A stretch of 13,590 nucleotides of DNA from Methanosarcinales archaeon (lineage in GTDB: Archaea > Halobacteriota > Methanosarcinia > Methanosarcinales > Methanocomedenaceae). The stretch covers positions 1 to 13,590 of the forward strand of contig JAUWTY010000010.1 of the NCBI GenBank assembly GCA_030614485.1. Direction: 5' to 3'. Position 1 is the stretch's first letter. The number at the start of each line of letters is the position of its first letter. Under the pieces are notes generated by a model that saw only the letters and a list, made by a program, of their open reading frames with translations, made no database searches and was not told the DNA's origin. The position numbers were made by a program, and so were the translations under genes. Shown piece by piece: positions 7,060 to 13,415 of the stretch.

Positions 7060-8151
7060 CTATCTAAATATAACCGGGGATTTATTTATGATGCGATCAC
7101 CCAGTTCTTCTTTTGATGATACCCTCATCCCTCTTAATAGGCTTCTTGTCATTTTACTGAATAAACTTTCAATAATATTCAGCCACGAAGCATGTTTTGG
7201 AGTGAAGACAAAATGAAATCTTTGTGGCACACTTTCAAGATATTTTTGCGTTTCCTTTGATGTGTGAACTTTAAGATTATCAAGAATTACGACAATTTTA
7301 AGTTTTTTTGGATAATATGAATCAATAATCTTTAAATAATCAACGAACTCAGCACTTCGATGCTGTTCACGAACTTGATAATGGATAATTCCTGTTAACA
7401 AGTCAATTCCCGCCAACAAAGAAAGAGTTCCATGCCTTACATACTCATAATCGCGTGAAATTGTTGGATATTCATCTACTACTGGCATCAAATCTGGATA
7501 TTTATTTCCAACTGCTTGCATACCGGGTTTTTCATCGTATGAAACAATCGCTACATCCATATTATAGCCTTTTTTATCCATTGCCTTCAACAATTTTACC
7601 TGCTTGTATGTGTGTAAGACAACAGCACTCTTCGATTCAAAATCCGGATCACGTTGATGAAGATATGATGATATTTTATGTGGTTTTATATTGCTTGCAC
7701 TAAGGATTTTTGAAATGGTTCCCGAAGATATCTTCACTGCTTCAGGATATTCTTCATCCAGGCAATTATTACGAATGTGTTTTGCTAATAGTTCATGTGT
7801 CCAAAGTTCATGTGGATATCCGAAATCCTTTGGTTTCATACATGCAAGTGAAATAATCCATGCGCGTCCCTCAGGAGTGATTTCTCTTGGCCTACCACTT
7901 CTTGGCAGATCTTCAATTGCTTCATGAATTCCATAGGCAAGAGCTTTTTTGATGCATCTGATTACTTTTTGACGATTTGTGTTCAATTCATCAGCTATCT
8001 GCGAATCGTTTTTTCCCTGATAACTTAAAAGCAGAATTTTTGCTCTTTCAACGCTTCTTACGGGTTCGGTTCTTGAATGACTCAACGAAGTCAGGTGTCT
8101 ATTTTCTTTGTCAGTCAACTCTAATTTTGGACGTTTGCTTTCAAATGTCAT
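7060..8151 (-). CDS. IS630-family transposase, interrupted by TAG near the C-terminus
   Basis: There are 363 residues up to the TAG at 7060-7062. An N-terminal helix-turn-helix lies at ~31-70 (SQIADELNTNRQKVIRCI), followed by the linker DLPRSGRPREITPE. The DDE catalytic triad is D206 (SYDEKPG), D291 (VVILDNLKVHTSKE) and E328 (HASWLNIIESLFSKM). All three catalytic residues are present. The C-terminus is odd in two ways. The stretch GDRIINKSPVIFR lacks about six residues found in relatives (typically a YI-x-x-IN segment before the P-V-x-F-R-W motif). The TAG stands where W is expected, since the frame continues KYKLDEMPGGIEV to a TGA at 7018-7020. So the stop is either a nonsense mutation of TGG or, less likely, a readthrough or pyrrolysine codon. 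No ribosome site is visible before the ATG. The protein may be inactive. Confidence 0.85.
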   Translation of the reverse strand: MTFESKRPKLELTDKENRHLTSLSHSRTEPVRSVERAKILLLSYQGKNDSQIADELNTNRQKVIRCIKKALAYGIHEAIEDLPRSGRPREITPEGRAWIISLACMKPKDFGYPHELWTHELLAKHIRNNCLDEEYPEAVKISSGTISKILSASNIKPHKISSYLHQRDPDFESKSAVVLHTYKQVKLLKAMDKKGYNMDVAIVSYDEKPGMQAVGNKYPDLMPVVDEYPTISRDYEYVRHGTLSLLAGIDLLTGIIHYQVREQHRSAEFVDYLKIIDSYYPKKLKIVVILDNLKVHTSKETQKYLESVPQRFHFVFTPKHASWLNIIESLFSKMTRSLLRGMRVSSKEELGDRIINKSPVIFR

Positions 8152-8183
8152 ACAGATTAATAAGCAGCATGGTTGACAAGTGT

Positions 8184-8204
8184 TGTTATATTATTTTGGA
8201 ATTG
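8184..8204 (-). repeat. right terminal inverted repeat of the IS630 element
   Basis: Its reverse complement begins CAATTCCAAAATAA, identical to the left end over 14 bases, then differs at two of the next seven. It lies 33 bases upstream of the transposase start. Confidence 0.8.
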
Positions 8205-8372
8205 TTATGCTAGTTATTATTTCCATACAATTAATTCATCCACTCAGATGAGTTTACTGATGAAATGGAAGAAGTAATTTAAAAAGATTCACTTTTGGGA
8301 TTTACCTATGGAATATAAGATGCAATAGTGTAAAAGGGTAAATGGTTTATACTTTCTACTGGTATTTGCATA
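8205..8372. other. intergenic region between the IS element and mptD, probable promoter
   Basis: This region is 168 bases and AT-rich. GAATATAAGA (8311-8320) and GGTTTATACTT (8344-8354) are TATA-like candidates. The first would give a leader of ~30 bases, and the second would place transcription start at or just after the first ATG of mptD. A 15-codon stretch on the plus strand ending EFTDEMEEVI then TAA near 8280 could be the tail of a gene lost at the IS boundary, but it is too short to call. Confidence 0.3.
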
Positions 8373-8729
8373 ATGATGGTCATAACCGATAGGGATAATG
8401 CATTATTTGAAGCAGGTATAAAATTGGGTGCACTATATCACCAGTTTGTAGGCTCACCGGTAAATCCGGGAACTGTGGATAGTCTGGAATCAGCCATCAG
8501 CCAGAGCATTTCTGTCCAGCCATATGTCCGGCACATCACTGTTAGTATCAACAGGGATATGATAGGTGAAAAGGCAGGTGGAGAATTCGGATACTGTGAA
8601 CTGGAAGGACGAATGCTGGATGTAGAAGCTACAATCATATTCAAGGATATCACAGCGCGGGTAGCATTGAAATTCGATAGAGAACTTGATTACCCTTTGA
8701 TGCGAATAATTGAAGTATTGGAAAAATAA
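8373..8729 (+). CDS. mptD: archaeal dihydroneopterin aldolase MptD
   Basis: The 118-residue length matches the small archaeal MptD family (PF04038), unrelated to bacterial FolB. Family hallmarks seen are DRDNALFEAGIKLGALYHQF at residues 6-25, continuing VGSPV, and the acidic-aromatic C-terminal half. The enzyme is known to split 7,8-dihydroneopterin (or its 2',3'-cyclic-phosphate-derived product) to 6-hydroxymethyl-7,8-dihydropterin and glycolaldehyde in tetrahydromethanopterin synthesis. This fits a one-carbon-metabolising euryarchaeon and a cytoplasmic enzyme. Two ATGs are adjacent (8373 and 8376) and either could be used, as no clear ribosome site precedes them. It is the first gene of a tightly packed four-gene run, 15 bases before the A24 peptidase gene. 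The neighbours have no obvious pterin link. Confidence 0.88.
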   Translation: MMVITDRDNALFEAGIKLGALYHQFVGSPVNPGTVDSLESAISQSISVQPYVRHITVSINRDMIGEKAGGEFGYCELEGRMLDVEATIIFKDITARVALKFDRELDYPLMRIIEVLEK

Positions 8730-8744
8730 AACGGAAAAAGTACT

Positions 8745-9515
8745 ATGGAAGTTATCGAACTATTAAAAGTGCTTTATTGTGCACCATTTCTTTTATACTC
8801 ATGTTATACAGACATCCAGACCAGGAGGGTTTCAAACCAGGTCTGGAAACTCATGCTTATAGGTGTTGCCCTGTTTGTTGCTATTGACATTATAGCCGGA
8901 GGCATTCCGGCTCTGGTCAAACTGTTGATTTCGGCAATTATAATTTATGTTTTCGTTTACATAATCTTCCAGTTAGGAGGTTTTGGTGGAGCAGATGCCA
9001 AGAGCTTGATAGTATTGTCCATCCTCTTCCCGGTCTACCCCCAGATACAAGTATTAGGCACTTATTTCCCGTTACAGGGTGTACCTTTGATAGGACTTTT
9101 CGCATTCAGCGTATTCGGTAATGCGGTATTGCTTACAATTGTTGTGCCCCTCGGAATGCTGGTCTATAACTTGCTTACTCTAAAGCCAGGTGAGATACTA
9201 CAAAGACCCGCATACCTTTTTGTGGGTTTTAAAACCGATATTTCAAAACTATTGGGGCGTCACATCAAATTGATAGAAGAATATTCACTGTCTGAAAGTG
9301 AAATTCATACAAGGTTCAGGCGTAATGGTGTAACGATTGATGACGAAACTGTTGAAACGCTTGAAGAATATGCTGCCCAGGGACTGATACCACGGCAGGT
9401 ATGGGTCACACCAGGGTTGCCTTTCATGATACCAATAACCCTGGGATTCTTTGTGGCAGTATTTTTCGGGGATTTAATATTTTATATCACAAAACTTTTA
9501 TTATTAAGTGGGTAA
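8745..9515 (+). CDS. archaeal A24-family preflagellin/prepilin-type peptidase
   Basis: This is a 256-residue polytopic membrane protein. The two aspartates of class A24 aspartic peptidases are visible: D23 in YTDIQTRRVSNQVW and D84 in GGFGGADAKSL, the latter being the GxGD-type motif in its GGAD form. Helices are near 5-20, 34-52, 58-76, 85-105 and 112-145, with another at the C-terminus (~228-252). Residues ~150-225 form a cytoplasmic extension containing LIEEYSLSESEIHTRF and YAAQGLIPRQVWVTPGLPF. This layout resembles archaeal A24 peptidases with a type II C-terminal region (PF06847). Such enzymes cleave class III signal peptides of archaellins, pilins and pilin-like proteins at the cytoplasmic face. 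No archaellin or pilus gene lies in the window, so its substrates are elsewhere or unrecognised. Confidence 0.88.
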   Translation: MEVIELLKVLYCAPFLLYSCYTDIQTRRVSNQVWKLMLIGVALFVAIDIIAGGIPALVKLLISAIIIYVFVYIIFQLGGFGGADAKSLIVLSILFPVYPQIQVLGTYFPLQGVPLIGLFAFSVFGNAVLLTIVVPLGMLVYNLLTLKPGEILQRPAYLFVGFKTDISKLLGRHIKLIEEYSLSESEIHTRFRRNGVTIDDETVETLEEYAAQGLIPRQVWVTPGLPFMIPITLGFFVAVFFGDLIFYITKLLLLSG

Positions 9516-9543
9516 TTAAGACGTTTACATTAAATGAAAATGA

Positions 9544-10314
9544 GTGATTATTTTGGCAAACAATGCTCCCCCCAACAACACACCCTATATCGTGATTATA
9601 GCCCTGTTGCTGGTAGTAATCGCCTACCTGCTATCAGGCGGCGGCTCAAATCCAGCTGCACCTGCATCTACACCTACACCTAATCAACCTAATATCAATA
9701 CATTCGACCAGGCTACATTATATACTGGAGATATACCAGAACCCTACCTGAAACCTGAATTCGCAGGATTTTTTCCAGATAACATTAGCGGGATGAGGCG
9801 TGTCAAACTCCTGATGGACTCATTAAATGACGAGTCAGGAGGTAGATTTGCATCAAAAGTGGAAGATAGTGCCCATGTTCTTTATATCAGTGATTCAGTG
9901 CAAACCAATTTTGAGGTAGAATATTCAGTTTACAAAATGGAAAGTGCCGAAGCAGCCAGTGAAGTCCTTACCTTCTATACTACAGAGACAGGTTGGAATA
10001 ACTTACCAAAACAGTTCGGTGACATAACGTTTTGGATATGGCAGGGCTTTTTGGAAGGTAAAGGCAGGCCGAATGGAATGTACTTTTACTGGGACAGCAT
10101 CAATAATGGAGCTTTTCTGCCTATTGAAAGACAGGGTACGAGTTACATAGCACAGGCAAATGCCGACCTGCTCTGTCTGCATGGGGAAACCGTGCAGGAT
10201 GAATATTTCATTATGGTGGATGTACATGCACCTTTCGATAAAGTGAATGGATTATCTGACCAGATGTTTGCAGAAGCTGCAAAGCAGATAAGTTCACAAA
10301 AAAATCAGACATAA
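9544..10314 (+). CDS. unrecognised N-terminally anchored extracellular protein
   Basis: I do not recognise a family. From the GTG at 9544 it has 256 residues; a TTG start at 9553 is equally plausible because GAGTGAT at 9542-9548 resembles a ribosome site for it. A membrane helix lies at ~14-31 (PYIVIIALLLVVIAYLL), followed by a Gly/Ser/Pro/Thr linker (32-52) with no lipobox cysteine, and a globular domain at ~55-256. The domain is rich in aromatic residues and acidic patches (e.g. ITFWIWQGFLEGKGRPNGMY and YFIMVDVHAPFD), contains one Cys, and may face outside. The gene lies 28 bases after the A24 peptidase and 1 base before the transporter gene, so it is very likely co-transcribed. The N-terminus does not look like a class III signal peptide. 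Function unknown; a partner in the envelope is inferred from anchoring alone. Confidence 0.75.
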   Translation: MIILANNAPPNNTPYIVIIALLLVVIAYLLSGGGSNPAAPASTPTPNQPNINTFDQATLYTGDIPEPYLKPEFAGFFPDNISGMRRVKLLMDSLNDESGGRFASKVEDSAHVLYISDSVQTNFEVEYSVYKMESAEAASEVLTFYTTETGWNNLPKQFGDITFWIWQGFLEGKGRPNGMYFYWDSINNGAFLPIERQGTSYIAQANADLLCLHGETVQDEYFIMVDVHAPFDKVNGLSDQMFAEAAKQISSQKNQT

Positions 10315-10315
10315 A

Positions 10316-10921
10316 ATGGATATAACCCCGGCCCTGACCACGTTCAGTCTTATCGCCCTGGCAGAGATGGGCGATAAGACCCAGTTGATTGCAATTGCGT
10401 TGTCAACCAGATATTCTAAGACTCATGTTTTTGCAGGGTTGTTGGCTGCTTTTGTGTTACTGACCGCGCTTGCAGTGGTTGTAGGTGAAGTGGTATTTGC
10501 CTTTATTGGCCCACACATTATTGGAATAGTGGCGGGGCTGCTGTTCATATTGTTTGGAGTAATTACCATCCTGATGGATGACGATGATGATGGCGATATA
10601 AAAAACCCTGGAGGTCGCAGTGCCTTCATGACTGCTTTTAGTCTGATAGCGCTTGCAGAACTTGGTGACAAGACTGAAATTGCTGTTATTGCCCTTTCTG
10701 CCCAGTACCATGCACCTATAATGGTCTTCCTGGGTGCAGTGCTGGGACTGGGGTTGGTAGGTGCGCTGGGTGTGGCTATTGGTGGGAAACTTCAGACTAT
10801 TATACCAATGAAGAAATTGAGGATTGGATCCGGAATACTGTTTTTGGTGTTTGGGGTATTGTTCCTTTTGGAATATATCTGGCTGGATAATATCATTTTG
10901 TGCTATCTATTTCTCAACTAA
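10316..10921 (+). CDS. UPF0016/GDT1-family membrane transporter (probable Mn2+/Ca2+ exporter)
   Basis: The protein has 201 residues in two homologous halves of three helices each. Each half begins with the family signature: EMGDKT (E17, D20) and ELGDKT (E115, D118). The glutamate/aspartate pairs of the two motifs form the cation site in characterised relatives (TMEM165/Gdt1p, MneA, Mnx), which export Mn2+ or Ca2+, mostly in exchange for protons. Between the halves is an acidic cytoplasmic or lumenal loop, MDDDDDGD at 87-94, a plausible metal-sensing or metal-binding stretch. Length is normal for the family. The ATG starts one base after the TAA of the previous gene, pointing to coupled translation. 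Specific metal is not decidable from sequence. Confidence 0.9.
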   Translation: MDITPALTTFSLIALAEMGDKTQLIAIALSTRYSKTHVFAGLLAAFVLLTALAVVVGEVVFAFIGPHIIGIVAGLLFILFGVITILMDDDDDGDIKNPGGRSAFMTAFSLIALAELGDKTEIAVIALSAQYHAPIMVFLGAVLGLGLVGALGVAIGGKLQTIIPMKKLRIGSGILFLVFGVLFLLEYIWLDNIILCYLFLN

Positions 10922-11178
10922 ATTGAATAGCCAATAGTTCAAGGTCATACATTTCACATGTTGCTGTCGCCAGAAAATAATAACAAATCTCTGGATTCAA
11001 CATATGTAAATAACTTGCTGATTGGCAATGCTGATTAAAAACCAGCCTTAAAACATAAAATCTGACAGAAATATATTTATTTGAGTAAAAGAACCTTATA
11101 AAGTATGTTACTGACAGAACCCATTTCCAAATACTGCCAGTTGACTTTATTCTGAAAAATAAAAGGAGATTAAAAAAA
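10922..11178. other. intergenic region with probable promoter of the LURP-one-like gene
   Basis: This region is 257 bases with no gene that I can support. It is AT-rich. AAATATATTTAT (11069-11080) is a TATA-like candidate; its start site would fall near 11100, leaving a leader of about 75-80 bases that includes the ribosome site GGAGAT. No terminator or repeat is evident after the transporter stop. Confidence 0.35.
11165..11170 (+). promoter_or_regulatory. ribosome binding site (GGAGAT)
   Basis: GGAGAT lies 8 bases before the ATG at 11179, with an A-rich spacer. It is the clearest ribosome site on the plus strand of this window and fixes the start of the LURP-one-like gene. Confidence 0.7.
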
Positions 11179-11754
11179 ATGACCGAGAGATTCGAACACT
11201 CAACATATCTGGTCCGCCGAAAAATACTAAAGCTCTTCGGTGCAGCATTTCACATCTATGACCCTGACGGGAATGTTGCTTTTTATTCAAAATTGAAAGC
11301 CTTCAAAATGAAGGAAGATATCCGTGTTTATACTGGAGAGGATATGCAGGAAGAGGTCCTGGTGATACAGGCCAGGAATATCCTGGACTTTTCGGCTGCA
11401 TACGATGTGGTAGACCCCACTACAAATGAAAAAGTAGGTGTATTAAAGCGAAAAGGTATCAAATCCATAATGAAAGACGAATGGATATTCATGGATGCCA
11501 ATGACCAGGAGATCGGCCTTATAAAAGAAGATAGCACTTTCTTTGCCCTGTTCAGGCGTTTTATATCAAGCATTATACCCCAAACCTACCATGGGTATAT
11601 TGGGAATAACCTGGTGTGCACATTCAAGCAGAATTTCAATCCATTTGTTATGAAAATCAATCTGGATTTCTCCCCTGACACCAATAACCTACTTGACAGA
11701 AGACTGGGGATTGCCGCAGCAGTGCTGCTGACTGCCATCGAGGGCAAACAGTAG
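11179..11754 (+). CDS. LURP-one-related / Tubby C-2-like protein
   Basis: The protein has 191 residues and no signal peptide. Its order of motifs matches the LURP-one/scramblase-like (Tubby C-2 fold) family common in bacteria and archaea. These are YLVRRKILKLFGAAFHIYD at 10-28, YSKLKAFKMKEDIRVY at 36-51, the AYDVVDPTTNEKVGVLKRKG strand pair at 75-93, DEWIFMDANDQEIGLIKED at 100-118, the CTFKQNFNPF motif at 147-156, and the hydrophobic terminal helix LLDRRLGIAAAVLLTAIEG at 171-189, which threads the barrel in this fold. The molecular role of prokaryotic members is not established; binding of phospholipid or other hydrophobic ligand is only inferred from the fold. It has its own ribosome site and probably its own promoter. 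The stop is TAG, and the frame beyond it has no domain-like continuation, so here TAG acts as an ordinary stop. Confidence 0.85.
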   Translation: MTERFEHSTYLVRRKILKLFGAAFHIYDPDGNVAFYSKLKAFKMKEDIRVYTGEDMQEEVLVIQARNILDFSAAYDVVDPTTNEKVGVLKRKGIKSIMKDEWIFMDANDQEIGLIKEDSTFFALFRRFISSIIPQTYHGYIGNNLVCTFKQNFNPFVMKINLDFSPDTNNLLDRRLGIAAAVLLTAIEGKQ

Positions 11755-11843
11755 GTTGCAATTCCTTCAATCAAAACATTCAAATACAAAGCCGGACATC
11801 AGAAAAGTCGTTGCAAGCACCATGCAGCAACCAATTTTATTAA

Positions 11844-11917
11844 GGGCCCATAGCATAGCCAGGTGGTGCGCACGGCTGATAACCGTGAGGTCCGGCGTTC
11901 GAATCGCCGTGGGCCCA
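11844..11917 (+). tRNA. tRNA-Ile (GAT anticodon)
   Basis: It is a 74-base cloverleaf. The acceptor stem GGGCCCA pairs with TGGGCCC and is followed by discriminator A at 11917. The D arm is GCA...TGC with AGCCAGGTGGT. The anticodon stem CACGG/CCGTG encloses CTGATAA with anticodon GAT. The variable region is AGGTC. The T stem CGGCG/CGCCG encloses TTCGAAT. No CCA is encoded, as usual in this group of archaea, and there is no intron. A T-rich stretch lies directly before the 5' end; a clear TATA box at the right distance is not obvious. Confidence 0.96.
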
Positions 11918-11943
11918 TGCTACTACTCATAAACCTACTCTGG

Positions 11944-11996
11944 CCAGTAGCGGGCCGCACACGTATGCAGCCCTTCGGGCTCCATACGTGGACTGG
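11944..11996 (+). other. long imperfect hairpin between tRNA-Ile and the radical SAM gene
   Basis: CACGTATG (11960-11967) pairs with CATACGTG (11983-11990). After one C-C mismatch AGCCC (11969-11973) pairs with GGGCT (11977-11981) around a TTC loop. An outer CCAGT (11944-11948) can pair with ACTGG (11992-11996) across an 11/1 internal loop. TTTTT follows at 11997-12001. It could act in termination of the tRNA transcript, as a structured leader of the next gene, or as a small repeat element. Which one is unknown. Confidence 0.7.
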
Positions 11997-12028
11997 TTTT
12001 TAGGACCATACAATAAAGATTATAGTCC

Positions 12029-13231
12029 ATGCTGCACATTAATCCCTGCATGGATGATGAATTGATAAATATACTTACAATACCCGGCCTGAGCGTAGAC
12101 ATGGAAACCGCTGGAGGTATGCGGCTCACGGCCTCAGGGGCCTTGAGTGTCGCCTGTGGACCCGCTCTTAAACGTATCAATGAAAGGCTTCGGGAAGAGA
12201 AACCTGTCCGTGTTGATGAAGATTCAGTAATCGCATCAACATGGTTGCCGCCTATACCAAGTAAGGTGTTCAACAGGCTGATACGGGCAGAAGTGAGCTG
12301 CGCACTGGGAAAGTACGTGCCAGAGACCGTATCCATTGAGTTAACCAGGGAGTGCAAATGCAACTGCGAACACTGCACGGTCAGCGAGGGCGAAGGTGAA
12401 ATGAGCACTGACCAGATAAAAGGCATCATCGACCAGGCACTGGACATGGGTGCATTTATAATTACTTTCACAGAAGGCGATCCTCTGTTACGGGATGACA
12501 TCTTCGAACTGGTGGAGTACGTGGACAAAGACAAAGCCATCGTCAATATATTCACCCCGGGAACAGAGATGACACCTGAAAAAGCAGCCAAGCTCAAGGA
12601 TGCAGGACTTCATAGCCTGCTCATTAGTATTTACAGCACGGACCCGGCCAAACACAACCAGACCCGGCGGCTGGAAGGTGCATATAATTGGGCAGTGGAT
12701 GCCATAAAGATGGGACTGGATGCCGGACTGCTGGTTACCATGACCACCCATATCTCGCCAGCCCGTATGCATGAACTGCCCGGCCTGTATGAATTTGCAG
12801 AAGAGTTGGGTGTACATGAATTTAGTATCTGGGAAAGCGTGGCCAAACGCGCCGGCGACCCGGTGATATCAGAACAGGACAGGCAGGTAATACTGGATAT
12901 GCACCACACACGCAATCAGCCGGGCCCAGGCCCAAGAGTATTCACCAGTTCCTTCTTTGAAGGTGAAATGCTGGGGTGCATGGCTGGAAGACGCTGGGCT
13001 CATGTTTGCGTGGACGGTGGAGTTAAGGCATGCCCTTACATGCCTTTTGAGTTCGGGAATGTATTGGATGAGAATGGACTATCAGGCGCATGGAAGACCA
13101 TTAGGTCACTGAAAGATTTTAAAGAGCGTAGGAACCTGTGTATGATGCAGGATCCCAAATTCCTTATCAATCTGGATTATATCCCGGAAGGTTCCAGTTC
13201 AAAATACAGTTATTTGGATATTTTGAAATAA
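12029..13231 (+). CDS. radical SAM protein with C-terminal SPASM/Twitch-like cysteine cluster
   Basis: The 400-residue protein has an N-terminal ~95-residue region of mixed character (VDEDSVIASTWLPPIPSKVF), then a radical SAM core. The [4Fe-4S] motif CX3CX2C is C109, C113, C116 (ECKCNCEHC), with an extra Cys at 111. The usual GGEP motif is replaced by TEGDPLLR (148-155). Later core strands include LHSLLISIYSTDP and LLVTMTTHISPA. C-terminal cysteines C317, C327, C335 (CMAGRRWAHVC, ACPYMPFEFGNV) and C371 suggest an auxiliary cluster of the SPASM/Twitch kind, as in peptide-modifying and cofactor-maturing enzymes. Reaction and substrate are unknown, and no small peptide gene is evident beside it. 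No ribosome site precedes the ATG at 12029; in-frame ATGs follow at residue 8. It would be a cytoplasmic, oxygen-sensitive enzyme, which fits an anaerobe. Confidence 0.88.
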   Translation: MLHINPCMDDELINILTIPGLSVDMETAGGMRLTASGALSVACGPALKRINERLREEKPVRVDEDSVIASTWLPPIPSKVFNRLIRAEVSCALGKYVPETVSIELTRECKCNCEHCTVSEGEGEMSTDQIKGIIDQALDMGAFIITFTEGDPLLRDDIFELVEYVDKDKAIVNIFTPGTEMTPEKAAKLKDAGLHSLLISIYSTDPAKHNQTRRLEGAYNWAVDAIKMGLDAGLLVTMTTHISPARMHELPGLYEFAEELGVHEFSIWESVAKRAGDPVISEQDRQVILDMHHTRNQPGPGPRVFTSSFFEGEMLGCMAGRRWAHVCVDGGVKACPYMPFEFGNVLDENGLSGAWKTIRSLKDFKERRNLCMMQDPKFLINLDYIPEGSSSKYSYLDILK

Positions 13232-13393
13232 TGTGTCATTATAGTTAGAAACATTATGGCTCATCGCTGTTTTGTGTGGATAGCTCTGTGTTTTAACCCA
13301 TTTGTCACCTTCTTGCTTTCAACGATTGCCTTAACTGACATCTGTTGATCTATTCAATATTACGCTAGCGCTTAGCAGAAACGTTCCGCTCTC
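13232..13393. other. intergenic region without recognisable gene
   Basis: Nothing is supported on either strand here. A 26-codon minus-strand frame (MSVKAIVESKKV...) between ~13341 and 13264 lacks a ribosome site and any recognisable feature. Together with the hairpin and transposase remnant that follow, it fills the 359 bases after the radical SAM gene. Confidence 0.4.
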
Positions 13394-13413
13394 GGACACC
13401 GGCGAGGGTGTCC
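13394..13413 (+). repeat. short perfect inverted repeat just before the ISL3-type remnant
   Basis: GGACACC (13394-13400) pairs with GGTGTCC (13407-13413) around the loop GGCGAG. It overlaps or borders the point where transposase-like coding begins, so it could mark a recombination junction or be chance. Confidence 0.5.
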
Positions 13414-13415
13414 TC

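Larger units (their letters stand above)
6993..8204 (-). mobile_element. IS630-family insertion sequence, about 1.2 kb
   Basis: A 21-base terminal inverted repeat with 19 matches flanks a single transposase gene: 6993-7013 against the reverse complement of 8184-8204, the first 14 bases being identical. Length, single gene and DDE-type transposase fit IS630. The family normally duplicates a TA dinucleotide. Here TA is present just outside the right end (8206-8207), but the corresponding left position reads CA, so no clean target duplication remains. The two flanks do not join into one gene, which suggests deletion or rearrangement after insertion. Confidence 0.82.

Noticed and set aside
8235..8282. 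15-codon plus-strand stretch ending EFTDEMEEVI before mptD
   Set aside because: It could be the tail of a gene lost at the IS boundary, but it is too short and low in complexity to call.
11752..11843. possible TAG readthrough of the LURP-one-like gene
   Set aside because: The frame after TAG runs into the tRNA and shows no protein-like continuation. The family ends at the IEG-x-x tail seen here.
11935..12597. 220-codon minus-strand frame opposite the radical SAM gene
   Set aside because: It is Ser/Leu-rich antisense of a well-supported gene, and it covers the hairpin and the region next to the tRNA. There is no motif.
13264..13341. 26-codon minus-strand ORF after the radical SAM gene as a candidate precursor peptide
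   Set aside because: It has no ribosome site, no Cys/Ser/Thr-rich core, no leader-like pattern, and opposite orientation to the enzyme gene.
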